This document shows positions 9,149 to 17,072 of a DNA stretch of 64,000 nucleotides, in pieces (the stretch's first letter is position 1; each line of letters begins with the position of its first letter). Source of the DNA: CAYJBH01 sp964370605 (lineage in GTDB: Bacteria > Bacillota > Clostridia > Oscillospirales > Ruminococcaceae). The DNA lies in assembly GCA_964370605.1 (NCBI GenBank), contig CAYJJX010000002.1:108838-172837 (forward strand), given 5' to 3'. A program made the position numbers and the translations under genes. The notes beneath the pieces are model-generated. The model saw only the letters and a list, made by a program, of their open reading frames with translations. It ran no database searches and was not told where the DNA came from.

Positions 9149-9178
9149 TATATAAACGATATCACGACCTTTTTGCAA
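9149..9178 (-). promoter_or_regulatory. Possible promoter of the 83-aa protein gene
   Basis: On the minus strand, TTGCAA (9178-9173) and TATATA (9154-9149) lie 18 nt apart, about 66 nt upstream of the chosen ATG. The rest of 9084-9228 shows no other structure. Confidence 0.35.
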
Positions 9179-9228
9179 TTATCCGGTAACTGTATTTTTG
9201 CCGCTTTTTGTCAAAAAATACAAAATGC

Positions 9229-9257
9229 TTGCAAATTCTTTTTTGTTGAGCTATAAT
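9229..9257 (+). promoter_or_regulatory. Promoter of the ribU riboswitch transcript
   Basis: TTGCAA (9229-9234) and a perfect TATAAT (9252-9257) are 17 nt apart and end about 14 nt before the first conserved bases of the FMN aptamer, as expected for a riboswitch leader. Confidence 0.75.
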
Positions 9258-9270
9258 ATAGCAAGAACAA

Positions 9271-9390
9271 ATTCTTCGGGGCAGGGTGCAACTCCCTACT
9301 GGCGGTTATAGTCCGCGAGCAAAGGCATTGCTTTTGCAGATTTGGTGAAACTCCAAGACCAACGGTTAAAGTCCGGATGTGAGAAGATTT
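9271..9390 (+). ncRNA. FMN riboswitch (RFN element)
   Basis: The conserved RFN blocks appear in order: TTCTTCGGGGCAGGGTG, AACTCCCTACTGGCGGT, AGTCCGCGAGC, a variable hairpin (AAAGGCATTGCTTTTGCAG), GATTTGGTGAAACTCC, GACCAACGGT and AGTCCGGATGTGAGAAGA. FMN binding closes this aptamer and represses riboflavin uptake or synthesis genes. Downstream (9400-9440) are the palindrome CCTAATTAGG followed by TTTGTTTT and then the ribU AAGGGAG site. Control could therefore be by a weak terminator or by hiding the ribosome binding site; I cannot tell which. Confidence 0.95.
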
Positions 9391-9453
9391 TTTGTAATCG
9401 CCCTAATTAGGTTTGTTTTATCGAATAGTAACAAAAGGGAGATTGCATTTTTT

Positions 9454-10086
9454 ATGAATAAGACACAAAGATTGACAAGACTTGCACTATTCAGTGCGGT
9501 TGCATATGTAGTCATGCTGATCGGCAGAGTGCCGGTCTTTCAGTTTCTCAGCTATGATCCTAAGGACGTGATAATAACCATCGCCGGCTTTGCATTCGGT
9601 CCGCTCTCGGCGGCGGCGATCACCTTTGTTGTCTCACTTATCGAAATGCTGCTCGCAAGCAACACCGGCATAATCGGCTTTTTCATGAACGTCGTTTCCA
9701 GCTGTGGTTTTGCATGTGTGGCGGCATTTATCTATAAAAAGAAACACAATTTGCAGGGTGCGGTTGCGGGACTCGTGCTCGGTACTGTAACCATGACGGT
9801 GCTGATGTTACTCTGGAACTACATAGTTACCCCCTTCTACCTCGGCGTGCCTCGCGAAGAGGTCGTTGCAATGTTGATGCCTGTGTTTTTGCCATTTAAC
9901 CTACTCAAGGCAAGCATAAATTCTGGACTTGTTCTGATTCTCTATAAGCCAATTCGACGTGTTTTCAGCGGCATCGGACTCATCCCAAATGTCACACAAA
10001 ACTCTTCGTCCGGAAAAATGATCACGGTAATATCCATGGCGGCATTCTTTTTGATCGCCATTGTTATAGCACTAATGGCATTTTGA
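9454..10086 (+). CDS. ribU: Riboflavin ECF transporter substrate-binding (S) component RibU
   Basis: The 210-residue, six-helix membrane protein begins MNKTQRLTRLALFSAVAYVVML. It has the RibU/S-component features of an N-terminal helix rich in small residues, then FLSYDPKDVIITIAGFAFGP. It captures riboflavin at the cytoplasmic membrane and works with the shared EcfA-EcfA'-EcfT energising module, encoded elsewhere. The FMN riboswitch directly upstream fixes the substrate. An in-frame ATG at 9379 lies inside the aptamer's last conserved block and is rejected. The ATG at 9454 follows AAGGGAG. The next gene starts 45 nt later and may be co-transcribed. Confidence 0.93.
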   Translation: MNKTQRLTRLALFSAVAYVVMLIGRVPVFQFLSYDPKDVIITIAGFAFGPLSAAAITFVVSLIEMLLASNTGIIGFFMNVVSSCGFACVAAFIYKKKHNLQGAVAGLVLGTVTMTVLMLLWNYIVTPFYLGVPREEVVAMLMPVFLPFNLLKASINSGLVLILYKPIRRVFSGIGLIPNVTQNSSSGKMITVISMAAFFLIAIVIALMAF

Positions 10087-10131
10087 CACCAATCATCGAC
10101 CATCCTGTCGACTACCTGAAAGGAACGATTT

Positions 10132-11400
10132 ATGAAACTCAACTACAAACGCACATTTTTTGTCGGTCTTGCATTCCTTTCCATCTCTGCTTTTTGGCAG
10201 GTGTATGATGGTATCATACCGCTGATACTGCAAAACACATTCGGACTTGCCGAGACTGCCACCGGTGTCGTGATGGCGGCCGATAACGTACTTGCCGTAT
10301 TTTTGCTCCCAATTCTCGGTGCGATGTCGGATAGGGTCGACACCCGCCTTGGAAAACGCACGCCGTTCATCGTGGTCGGCACAGTGCTCGCCATTATATT
10401 TATGATGCTATTGCCGCTTGCTCAACAGCTAGGCAACTTTACCTTTTTTGTGATAGCCCTCGGATTCACACTCCTATCGATGGCGCTCTATCGTTCACCT
10501 GCGGTTGCACTGATGCCGGATTTGACACCTAAACCTCTTCGCAGTAAAGGAAACGCCGTCATCAACCTTATGGGCGCTGTCGGTGCGATGATTGCACTTG
10601 TATTTATTTCGCTGTTGGTGCCGGCCGGTGACAATCCAAGCTACACCGGGGTATTCATCGGTATTGCCATCTTGATGGTCATAGCCGTCACAATATTGCT
10701 CCTGACCATTCGTGAAAAAAAACTTTCTTCTGAAATCTCGGCGGAGTATCCCGAAACGCAAGAATTTGTTGACGAAAAAGGACGCCTGCCAAACGATGTT
10801 CGCCGAAGCCTTGTTTTTATTCTGATGTCGATTTTTCTTTGGTTCATGGCTTATAACGCTGTGACAACTGCATTTTCAAGATACGCCACCACGGTATGGG
10901 GGCTTGAGGGCGGTGAGTTCGCCGACACATTGCTTGTAGCCACAGTCGCCGCTATCCTCAGTTATATACCCATCGGCATTGTCGCCGGAAAAATAGGACG
11001 CAGAAAGACCATCATTATCGGGCTTTTGTTGATGCTGTCGACATTCATCTGGGCTATTTTCATGACAGAATATCATCCCATCATCAACGTCGGATTTGCC
11101 CTGATCGGCATCGGCTGGGCGGCGGTCAGTGTCAACTCGCTACCGATGGTGGTCGAGATGAGCAAAGGCAGTGATGTCGGTCGCTATACCGGTTTTTACT
11201 ATACATTTTCCATGTCGGCACAGATTATTACTCCGATTCTGTCCGGCGTCCTTCTTCAAAACATATCCTATCGCACACTGTTCCCGTACAGCGCACTGTT
11301 CACTATTCTTGCCATCTGCACCATGTTAATGGTAAAGCACGGCGACTCAAAACCGGTAGCCAAAAAAAGCGTTCTCGAGAATTTTGATGTAGAGGACTAA
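10132..11400 (+). CDS. MFS transporter, sugar/SLC45-like
   Basis: This 422-residue protein has twelve predicted membrane segments. The loop between helices 2 and 3 reads GAMSDRVDTRLGKRTPFI, a variant of the MFS signature that resembles the glycoside-cation/SLC45 sucrose-transporter branch. A central charged loop at about residues 195-225 separates two six-helix halves, and the equivalent second-half motif is GKIGRRK. The substrate is unknown, and sugar-cation symport is only a family-based guess. GAAAGGA lies before the ATG. Its neighbours are ribU upstream and a glycerophosphodiesterase 62 nt downstream. The latter could suggest uptake of a phosphodiester or polyol, but nothing in the protein confirms that. 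Confidence 0.8.
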   Translation: MKLNYKRTFFVGLAFLSISAFWQVYDGIIPLILQNTFGLAETATGVVMAADNVLAVFLLPILGAMSDRVDTRLGKRTPFIVVGTVLAIIFMMLLPLAQQLGNFTFFVIALGFTLLSMALYRSPAVALMPDLTPKPLRSKGNAVINLMGAVGAMIALVFISLLVPAGDNPSYTGVFIGIAILMVIAVTILLLTIREKKLSSEISAEYPETQEFVDEKGRLPNDVRRSLVFILMSIFLWFMAYNAVTTAFSRYATTVWGLEGGEFADTLLVATVAAILSYIPIGIVAGKIGRRKTIIIGLLLMLSTFIWAIFMTEYHPIINVGFALIGIGWAAVSVNSLPMVVEMSKGSDVGRYTGFYYTFSMSAQIITPILSGVLLQNISYRTLFPYSALFTILAICTMLMVKHGDSKPVAKKSVLENFDVED

Positions 11401-11462
11401 ATCGGAAAAAAGCATTCAATTTCAATGCTTTGCCAATCCCCTACCTGTTGAAAGGTTATAAT

Positions 11463-12281
11463 ATGTTAACTATAATTTTGGCTATTATTGCGATACTGCT
11501 GCTGATCGCTTTGCTATACCTCAATTTAATAAAGCCGGAGATTGCCGAAAGCACGAAATTGAGTCCTCTGATGGGTCATTATTACGCTCATCGAGGTTTT
11601 CACGACAACCGTGGCGACGCACCGGAAAATTCGTTATTATCCTTTCGTCGCGCGGCGGAAAAAGGATATGGAATCGAACTGGATGTACAGCTCAGCTCGG
11701 ACGGAGAGGTGGTAGTGTTTCACGACGATACTACCGATCGAATCTGTGGCGTTGACAGGAAAGTTTCCGAGTGCAGCTTTGCTGAGCTTGGTGAAATGAG
11801 CCTTCTTTCCACAAAACAAAACGTGCCGCTTTTATCAGAAGCGCTTAGCGTTGTAGCCGGCCGCGTGCCTATTGTGGTCGAGCTCAAACCATATGGCGAC
11901 AAAACAGCACTCTGCGTTGCTGTCAACAGAGTGCTGTCAAAATATGACGGGGTTTATTGTATCGAGTCTTTTCATCCCGACATTGTGACATGGTATCGAC
12001 ATAATCGTCCTGATGTCATTCGTGGCCAGCTCTCGGCAGGGTATAATAACCCTTTAAATCCGAAATTCTTTGTACTCAGTTATCTGCTGACCAACTTCAA
12101 GGCAAGGCCTAATTTTATTGCCTATGATCACGCAGCAAGCGGCAATCTCTCGTTTAATATCTGCCGAACATTATTTCGTGCTACCACCGTCGCGTGGACC
12201 ATCAAAAGCCAAGATCAATTGAATCGCGCCCGTAAAAAATTCGATCTATTCATCTTCGAAGGGTTTATCCCAGAGGAGTAG
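11463..12281 (+). CDS. Glycerophosphodiester phosphodiesterase family protein, membrane-anchored
   Basis: One N-terminal membrane helix (residues 1-22) is followed by a GDPD TIM barrel, 272 residues in all. The active-site series is visible: AHRGFHDN (first His/Arg), APENSL (Glu), GIELDVQLSSDG (Glu and Asp) and VFHDDT (second His), then VVELKPYG and later barrel strands. These enzymes hydrolyse glycerophosphodiesters to glycerol-3-phosphate and an alcohol. The ATG at 11463 is taken because GAAAGG lies 6 nt upstream. An in-frame TTG at 11430 has no such site. The last 17 bases overlap the convergent aldo/keto reductase gene tail to tail. Confidence 0.88.
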   Translation: MLTIILAIIAILLLIALLYLNLIKPEIAESTKLSPLMGHYYAHRGFHDNRGDAPENSLLSFRRAAEKGYGIELDVQLSSDGEVVVFHDDTTDRICGVDRKVSECSFAELGEMSLLSTKQNVPLLSEALSVVAGRVPIVVELKPYGDKTALCVAVNRVLSKYDGVYCIESFHPDIVTWYRHNRPDVIRGQLSAGYNNPLNPKFFVLSYLLTNFKARPNFIAYDHAASGNLSFNICRTLFRATTVAWTIKSQDQLNRARKKFDLFIFEGFIPEE

Positions 12282-13146
12282 CGGGTGGAAAAAAGTATCT
12301 TTTGTTGATTTTTTTGAGCTGTTCGCTCAAAATTTTCTCATCGGCATCGGTATATGGCGAGAATATTTCATCGACATGTTCTACCGCAAAACTAAAATGC
12401 TCGAAATTGCCCGGCGTCACTATGACCTGCGCGCCAATCGTATCGGTGGCAAATCGCATGGCGGGTAACAGTGCTTTATTGTCGCAATCAAACGGTTTGC
12501 ACCACGACTTATGAAAGCGTGTTGTCTCCTGCTCGCCGTCGTCCCAGGCTCGCTCAATCATAGATTTCATGCCGAGAAAACCAATTCTTTTTTCCCTCAC
12601 TACACGTGAAATTCGCTCGCCGAAACCGTGCCCTTTGTATATTCCCCAGTTTGTGGGAAAAAGCACCGTGTCAAAATCGTACATCTCGAGTGCTTTCAAT
12701 GCGACATCCTCATTGTGACAACTCATTCCAATTTTGCGGATAGCGCCCTGTGATTTCATATCCACTAACATCTTCAAGACGCCGTCGTCTGCAAACGCCT
12801 GTTCTATATCTGACAGAGTGGTCATAGAATGCAATTGATAAACATCAAAGTATTCGGTGTGCAGTTGTTGCAACGACCTATCAAACTCTCGCTTGGCTTC
12901 CTCAGCGGTTCTACATGTGGTCTTGCATGCAAGATAAACATCCTTGCGATATGGTTTGAGCGAATTGCCAAGCTTTTCCTGCGCATCACCGTACGAAGGA
13001 GCTATGTCAAAATAATTTACGCCGTTTTTTATAGCGTACTCTACATGAGCATCAGAACTTTCCTGTCCTACATCGGTGGATACAATTCCGCCATAGATAA
13101 TCTTCGAGACATCATAACCGGTCTTTCCAAGAGTATTTCTTTTCAT
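12265..13146 (-). CDS. Aldo/keto reductase
   Basis: The 293-residue enzyme has an NADPH-dependent (alpha/beta)8 aldo/keto reductase fold. The catalytic tetrad is visible as Asp and Tyr in NYFDIAPSYGDA, Lys in ACKTTCR and His in YQLHSM. The start was placed at MKRNTLGKTG because the in-frame ATG four codons upstream directly abuts the GAAAGGA site. The substrate is not predictable. It is convergent with the glycerophosphodiesterase and divergent from the TlpA-like lipoprotein, with a 276-bp gap upstream. Confidence 0.88.
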   Translation of the reverse strand: MKRNTLGKTGYDVSKIIYGGIVSTDVGQESSDAHVEYAIKNGVNYFDIAPSYGDAQEKLGNSLKPYRKDVYLACKTTCRTAEEAKREFDRSLQQLHTEYFDVYQLHSMTTLSDIEQAFADDGVLKMLVDMKSQGAIRKIGMSCHNEDVALKALEMYDFDTVLFPTNWGIYKGHGFGERISRVVREKRIGFLGMKSMIERAWDDGEQETTRFHKSWCKPFDCDNKALLPAMRFATDTIGAQVIVTPGNFEHFSFAVEHVDEIFSPYTDADEKILSEQLKKINKRYFFPPATPLG

Positions 13147-13291
13147 GATTGTGGCCATTCCTTTCGTCGTACCTTTGTGTATATAATATCCTTACCTGAT
13201 TTTAGCACAGCAATGGCAACTATGCAACACAAACAACTGTGTTTGTCATGTGAAACTTGTGGCCAGATTTGTGATACATCTTTGTTATCTA

Positions 13292-13320
13292 TTGATTTGC
13301 CGAACAAGGCAAGGTATAAT
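13292..13320 (+). promoter_or_regulatory. Predicted promoter of the redox cassette
   Basis: TTGATT (13292-13297) and TATAAT (13315-13320) are spaced 17 nt apart, about 100 nt before the lipoprotein ATG. Farther upstream, near 13229-13245, AACACA and TGTGTT form a small inverted repeat of unknown meaning. Confidence 0.5.
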
Positions 13321-13422
13321 ATGTTCAAGATACATTGAATCGGCTACTAAAAAGAGTATTTTCTCAACAACTCTTGTCCGGTTCGGATGGCTACAATTAT
13401 TTTTTACGAAAGGTGGCACACC

Positions 13423-14037
13423 ATGAAAAAAATATTCGCACTTATCATCGCTTCCGGCATATTTCTTGTCGGTTGCAATGAAGTGACAACAACTGCGCAA
13501 GATTCATCTGCCCCGACAAACATAACCGAAGAAATGCCTACTGCCCCGACACAGGAAGATCAAGATACCGACATGGTAACTACCGATTCCGACCTTGGCG
13601 CGATGGCGACATATGACTTGTATGGAGAGCCGGTCACGGTTGACGTTTTTTCCGATTATGATATTACGCTGGTAAATGTCTGGGCAACATGGTGTCCTCC
13701 TTGTGTAGAGGAAATGCCTCATCTTGCCGAAATTGCTAAAGAGATGGGCGCCGACGGTGTCGGTGTCGTCGGAATTATGTCCGATGCAGTCAGCGGCGGT
13801 GCTATTGATGAAGAGGCACTCATGACCGGCCATTCAATCATGCAAGGCGCCGGCACCGAATATCCAAACATAATCGTCGATGAAATTCTTTACAACGAAC
13901 TTTTAAGCCAATCGCAGGTTCTTCCCACAACATTCTTTGTCGATTCAAACGGCAATATTGTCGGCAACAAGTATGAAGGATCACGCAACAAAGAGGAGTG
14001 GCAAGAGGTTATCAATACCGAGCTTGCTAATCTATAA
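13423..14037 (+). CDS. TlpA-like thioredoxin-fold lipoprotein
   Basis: The 204-residue exported protein has a lipoprotein signal ending in LVGC (Cys18), a Thr/Glu/Asp/Pro-rich linker to about residue 60, and a thioredoxin-like domain with the redox motif WATWCPPC (Cys91 and Cys94). The conserved cis-proline lies in QVLPTTFFVD. It should act as a thiol-disulfide reductant or exchange protein on the outer face of the membrane. AAAGG lies before the ATG, and an in-frame ATG at 13387 lacks one. It heads a three-gene set with a 47-residue CXXC protein and a polyferredoxin membrane protein. That context suggests these supply it with electrons across the membrane. Confidence 0.88.
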   Translation: MKKIFALIIASGIFLVGCNEVTTTAQDSSAPTNITEEMPTAPTQEDQDTDMVTTDSDLGAMATYDLYGEPVTVDVFSDYDITLVNVWATWCPPCVEEMPHLAEIAKEMGADGVGVVGIMSDAVSGGAIDEEALMTGHSIMQGAGTEYPNIIVDEILYNELLSQSQVLPTTFFVDSNGNIVGNKYEGSRNKEEWQEVINTELANL

Positions 14038-14080
14038 TCAATAAGCCTTGTTTCGCAGCCAATCAAAGGGAATTGAATGT

Positions 14081-14224
14081 ATGCAAAAACACAGAGTATT
14101 TATATCTTCCGTACTTTTTTTGCTCGGTATTGCGATGATTGTCATTGGAGTGCTAAACGGCGAAATGAGTGATGTGCTGGAAAAATCGATACGTATTTGT
14201 CTTGAATGTGTGGGGATAGGCTGA
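14081..14224 (+). CDS. 47-residue membrane protein with C-terminal CXXC motif (CD1871A-like)
   Basis: This very short gene is easy to miss. An ATG at 14081 behind AAAGGGAATTG encodes one membrane helix (about residues 7-26) and ends ICLECVGIG, a CXXC motif at residues 40-43 just before the stop. From memory, the short CXXC-motif proteins typified by C. difficile CD1871A have this length, helix and near-identical ending, and often sit beside a thioredoxin-like gene and a 4Fe-4S membrane protein, as here. Its TGA overlaps the ATG of the next gene (ATGA-type junction), so translation is probably coupled. A plausible but unproven role is as a thiol relay between the iron-sulfur protein and the TlpA-like lipoprotein. 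Confidence 0.75.
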   Translation: MQKHRVFISSVLFLLGIAMIVIGVLNGEMSDVLEKSIRICLECVGIG

Positions 14225-15126
14225 TGCTCGCAAGATTCAGGGTTCTGATACAGTCGGTGTTTGCTGTAATCACCAATGGTTATCTCGTTGGATTTGTAAC
14301 CGGAAAAATTTATACCGGCAGGCTCAAAAACGCCTGCCTTCCCGGACTCAATTGTTATTCCTGTCCCGGTGCGGTTGGAAGTTGTCCGCTCGGCTCGCTT
14401 CAGGCGGCGCTGGGCGGGCGCGGCTTTGGTATACCGTTTTATGTTCTCGGTTTTTTGCTTGCGTTCGGCGCACTGTTCGGTCGACTGGTGTGTGGCTTCC
14501 TCTGCCCATTCGGTCTCATACAACAACTTCTGCACAAAATCAAGTTTTTTATCAAGATTGACACCTTTAAATTTGACAGGTTGCTTAGATGGTTAAAATA
14601 TGTTATACTTATCATATTCGTAATCCTTTTGCCGATGTTCGCAGTGGATTTCTCCGGTCTCGGCTCCCCTGCATTTTGCAAATACATCTGCCCTGCCGGA
14701 ACGCTCGAGGCAGGGATTCCGCTTGTATTACTTAACGAAAGTCTTCGAGGCGGTCTCGGATTCTTATATCTGCAAAAGAACGTGATCCTCGTCATCACTA
14801 TTATAGCAAGCATCATCATCTACCGTCCGTTTTGTAAATACATCTGTCCGCTCGGTGCTATTTATTCCCTGTTTAACAAGGTCGCACTCTTTCGCCTTCG
14901 CCTCGACTCCGACAGCTGTATTAGTTGTAAAAAATGCTCTTCGGTATGCAAGATGAAGGTTGACCCAACAAAGAGTCGTGACGATCTCGAGTGCATAAGA
15001 TGCCTTGAATGTACATCGGTGTGCCCCACAAAGGCGCTGAGCTATGGTTTCACCGAAAAAAGCAGGTTCGGCTGTAAAAATGGTTGTCAATCGAATGCCA
15101 CGAACATAAAATCTGTTGAGGAATAG
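14224..15126 (+). CDS. Polytopic 4Fe-4S membrane protein (NapH/YccM-like polyferredoxin)
   Basis: The 300-residue protein has several membrane helices and many cysteines. An N-terminal segment holds CLPGLNCYSCP and SCPLGS, followed by three NapH-type CxxxCP loops (VCGFLCPFG, FCKYICPAG, FCKYICPLG). A C-terminal two-cluster ferredoxin domain has CISCKKCSSVC near residue 240 and CIRCLECTSVCP near 260. Such proteins move electrons from the cytosol through the membrane. The start overlaps the stop of the CXXC gene. With no recognisable CcdA/DsbD in the window, it is the obvious candidate to reduce the neighbouring CXXC proteins. Confidence 0.85.
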   Translation: MLARFRVLIQSVFAVITNGYLVGFVTGKIYTGRLKNACLPGLNCYSCPGAVGSCPLGSLQAALGGRGFGIPFYVLGFLLAFGALFGRLVCGFLCPFGLIQQLLHKIKFFIKIDTFKFDRLLRWLKYVILIIFVILLPMFAVDFSGLGSPAFCKYICPAGTLEAGIPLVLLNESLRGGLGFLYLQKNVILVITIIASIIIYRPFCKYICPLGAIYSLFNKVALFRLRLDSDSCISCKKCSSVCKMKVDPTKSRDDLECIRCLECTSVCPTKALSYGFTEKSRFGCKNGCQSNATNIKSVEE

Positions 15127-15134
15127 ATCGATCA

Positions 15135-17072
15135 ATGATAAATCTCGAATATAAAATATGGGAAACCCATGGTAAGGGAGGTTCGCTGTCAGAGCAGGTC
15201 AAAGCTCGGCGGGGAACCTTTGACGCTGATTTCATTATTGATCCCATGCGACTCAAAGACATGGATAAAGCAGTCAATATTATCCATGAGGCGATCGAAT
15301 CAGGCGATCGAATCGTCGTGTTTGGCGATTATGACGTGGACGGCGTGACCGCCACTGCAATACTCATGCGCTATCTTGAAGGGGTTGGAGCTGAAGTCTA
15401 TTATAAACTGCCTAACCGAATCGAGGAGGGTTATGGCATCTCATCCGATGCCGTACAGACACTCCACGAAAAGGGTGTGAATCTTATCATCACGGTGGAC
15501 AACGGAATTTCTGCCACCGAGGCAGTCGAGACCGCCATACAACTTGACATGAAAATAGTGGTCACCGACCACCACACACCACCCGAAAAGCTTGTCCCCG
15601 CCTCGGCGGTGGTTAACCCGAAACGTTCGGACGACGACAGCGGTTTTGAAACCATGTCGGGCGCTGCAGTCGCCCTTTGTCTCGTTGCGGCAATGGAAGA
15701 ATGCACCGTCAACGACATAATCTATGAATATGGAGAACTTGCGGCACTCGGAACGATCTGCGATGTCATGCCACTGAACGAGATGAATCGCACCATCGTA
15801 AAAGAAGGCCTTGCCGCCATGAACGAGGCACCTTGCCCCGGAATCGAGGCAATCCTGCGTGTTGCAGGTCATATTGATAATCAAATCACTGCTCAAACGC
15901 TCGGTTTTACAATCGGACCACGACTAAATGCCGCAGGGCGCATTGATGATCCCGGTGCGGCGCTTTCGTTGTTGCTTTCAAGTGACGAGGAGGAGGCGGA
16001 CGAACTTGCTGTCGAGTTAGATAGGTGCAATATGCAACGACGCAAGGAAGAAACTGAGCTTATTGAACTGCTAAAGAAAGAGGCGCAGGCTCAAAGCCGA
16101 CAACCTGTTCTGGTTCTCTTTGGCAAAGGATATCATGAAGGAGTAATAGGCCTTGCCGCCGCACGACTTTTGCGGCTTTACTCCAAGCCGACCATAATTA
16201 TCTCGCTGGACGGCGATACCGGCAAGGGCAGTGGTCGCAGTGTCGACGGCTTTTCTCTCTATGATGCACTTGATGCCTGCAAGGAGCACTTGCTCGGCTT
16301 TGGTGGACATACACTTGCCGCCGGACTTTCCATCGAGGCAGACAGGTGCGAGGCTTTTCGCAAGGCTATAAACGAATATGCAAAAAAAGTTCTCAAACTG
16401 GTACCGAAAAAGGTTCTAAAACTGGATGGGACAGTTACCGAAAAAATCACGGTTGATACCATCAACTCACTCTCGGCATTTGAACCTTTCGGCCAGGAAA
16501 ATCCGACCCCTTGTTTCTTGATTGAAAACATCTTAATAGAACAGGTATCCGCCATGAAAGATACGCATTGCCGCATTGCCTTTTCATTTGCCAAAGAACG
16601 CTATTGGGCAAGTTGCTTTGGGCGTACACCGTCATCACTTGGATACAAAGTTGGCGACAAGGTCGATCTTGCGGTAGAGTTATCCCTCTATAAAACTCAG
16701 AATAATTTGTCGGTCTCGATAACTATTCGCGACATACGTCCGAGCAAACTTTCAGACGAAGTGGTCGAACTCAGCCGACTATTTGCCGATTACTATTACG
16801 GTGCATCGCTCGATGATAACGAGCGCTCTTCACTTTACCCCGACCGTGAGTTTACAGCAGGAGTCTTTCGGCTGTTGGAGGGATGTTCTGTATTAGACAA
16901 CAAAACTTTGCTTGCAAAATTCAAGCCATCTGAGTCCGGCAAGGTGCAAGCGGCATTGTATGGGCTTTTAGAACTCGGGCTAATATATGAAAAGAACGAT
17001 GTTTTGTACAAAACGGTAAATCCAACAAAACGTATGCTGACGGAGAGTGAAATATTAAGAGGATTACAGTGA
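15135..17072 (+). CDS. recJ: Single-stranded-DNA-specific exonuclease RecJ
   Basis: This is a 645-residue DHH-family 5'-3' exonuclease. Its metal-binding motifs are in order: VVFGDYDVDGVTA (motif I), ITVDNGIS, VVTDHHTP (DHH, near residue 145), ALGTICDVMPL, and the DHHA1 region with GKGYHEGVIG and GFGGHTLAAGLS. After the nuclease core comes an OB-fold-like region (about 430-530) and a C-terminal tail. It acts in recombination repair and mismatch repair. The gene starts 8 nt after the polyferredoxin stop and its TGA overlaps the GTG of the Rel gene (GTGA). recJ-rel adjacency is common in Firmicutes. Confidence 0.95.
   Translation: MINLEYKIWETHGKGGSLSEQVKARRGTFDADFIIDPMRLKDMDKAVNIIHEAIESGDRIVVFGDYDVDGVTATAILMRYLEGVGAEVYYKLPNRIEEGYGISSDAVQTLHEKGVNLIITVDNGISATEAVETAIQLDMKIVVTDHHTPPEKLVPASAVVNPKRSDDDSGFETMSGAAVALCLVAAMEECTVNDIIYEYGELAALGTICDVMPLNEMNRTIVKEGLAAMNEAPCPGIEAILRVAGHIDNQITAQTLGFTIGPRLNAAGRIDDPGAALSLLLSSDEEEADELAVELDRCNMQRRKEETELIELLKKEAQAQSRQPVLVLFGKGYHEGVIGLAAARLLRLYSKPTIIISLDGDTGKGSGRSVDGFSLYDALDACKEHLLGFGGHTLAAGLSIEADRCEAFRKAINEYAKKVLKLVPKKVLKLDGTVTEKITVDTINSLSAFEPFGQENPTPCFLIENILIEQVSAMKDTHCRIAFSFAKERYWASCFGRTPSSLGYKVGDKVDLAVELSLYKTQNNLSVSITIRDIRPSKLSDEVVELSRLFADYYYGASLDDNERSSLYPDREFTAGVFRLLEGCSVLDNKTLLAKFKPSESGKVQAALYGLLELGLIYEKNDVLYKTVNPTKRMLTESEILRGLQ

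Noticed and set aside
9379..9453. Upstream in-frame ATG start for ribU
   Set aside because: It lies within the last conserved block of the FMN riboswitch aptamer; the ATG at 9454 has its own ribosome binding site and starts the family sequence.
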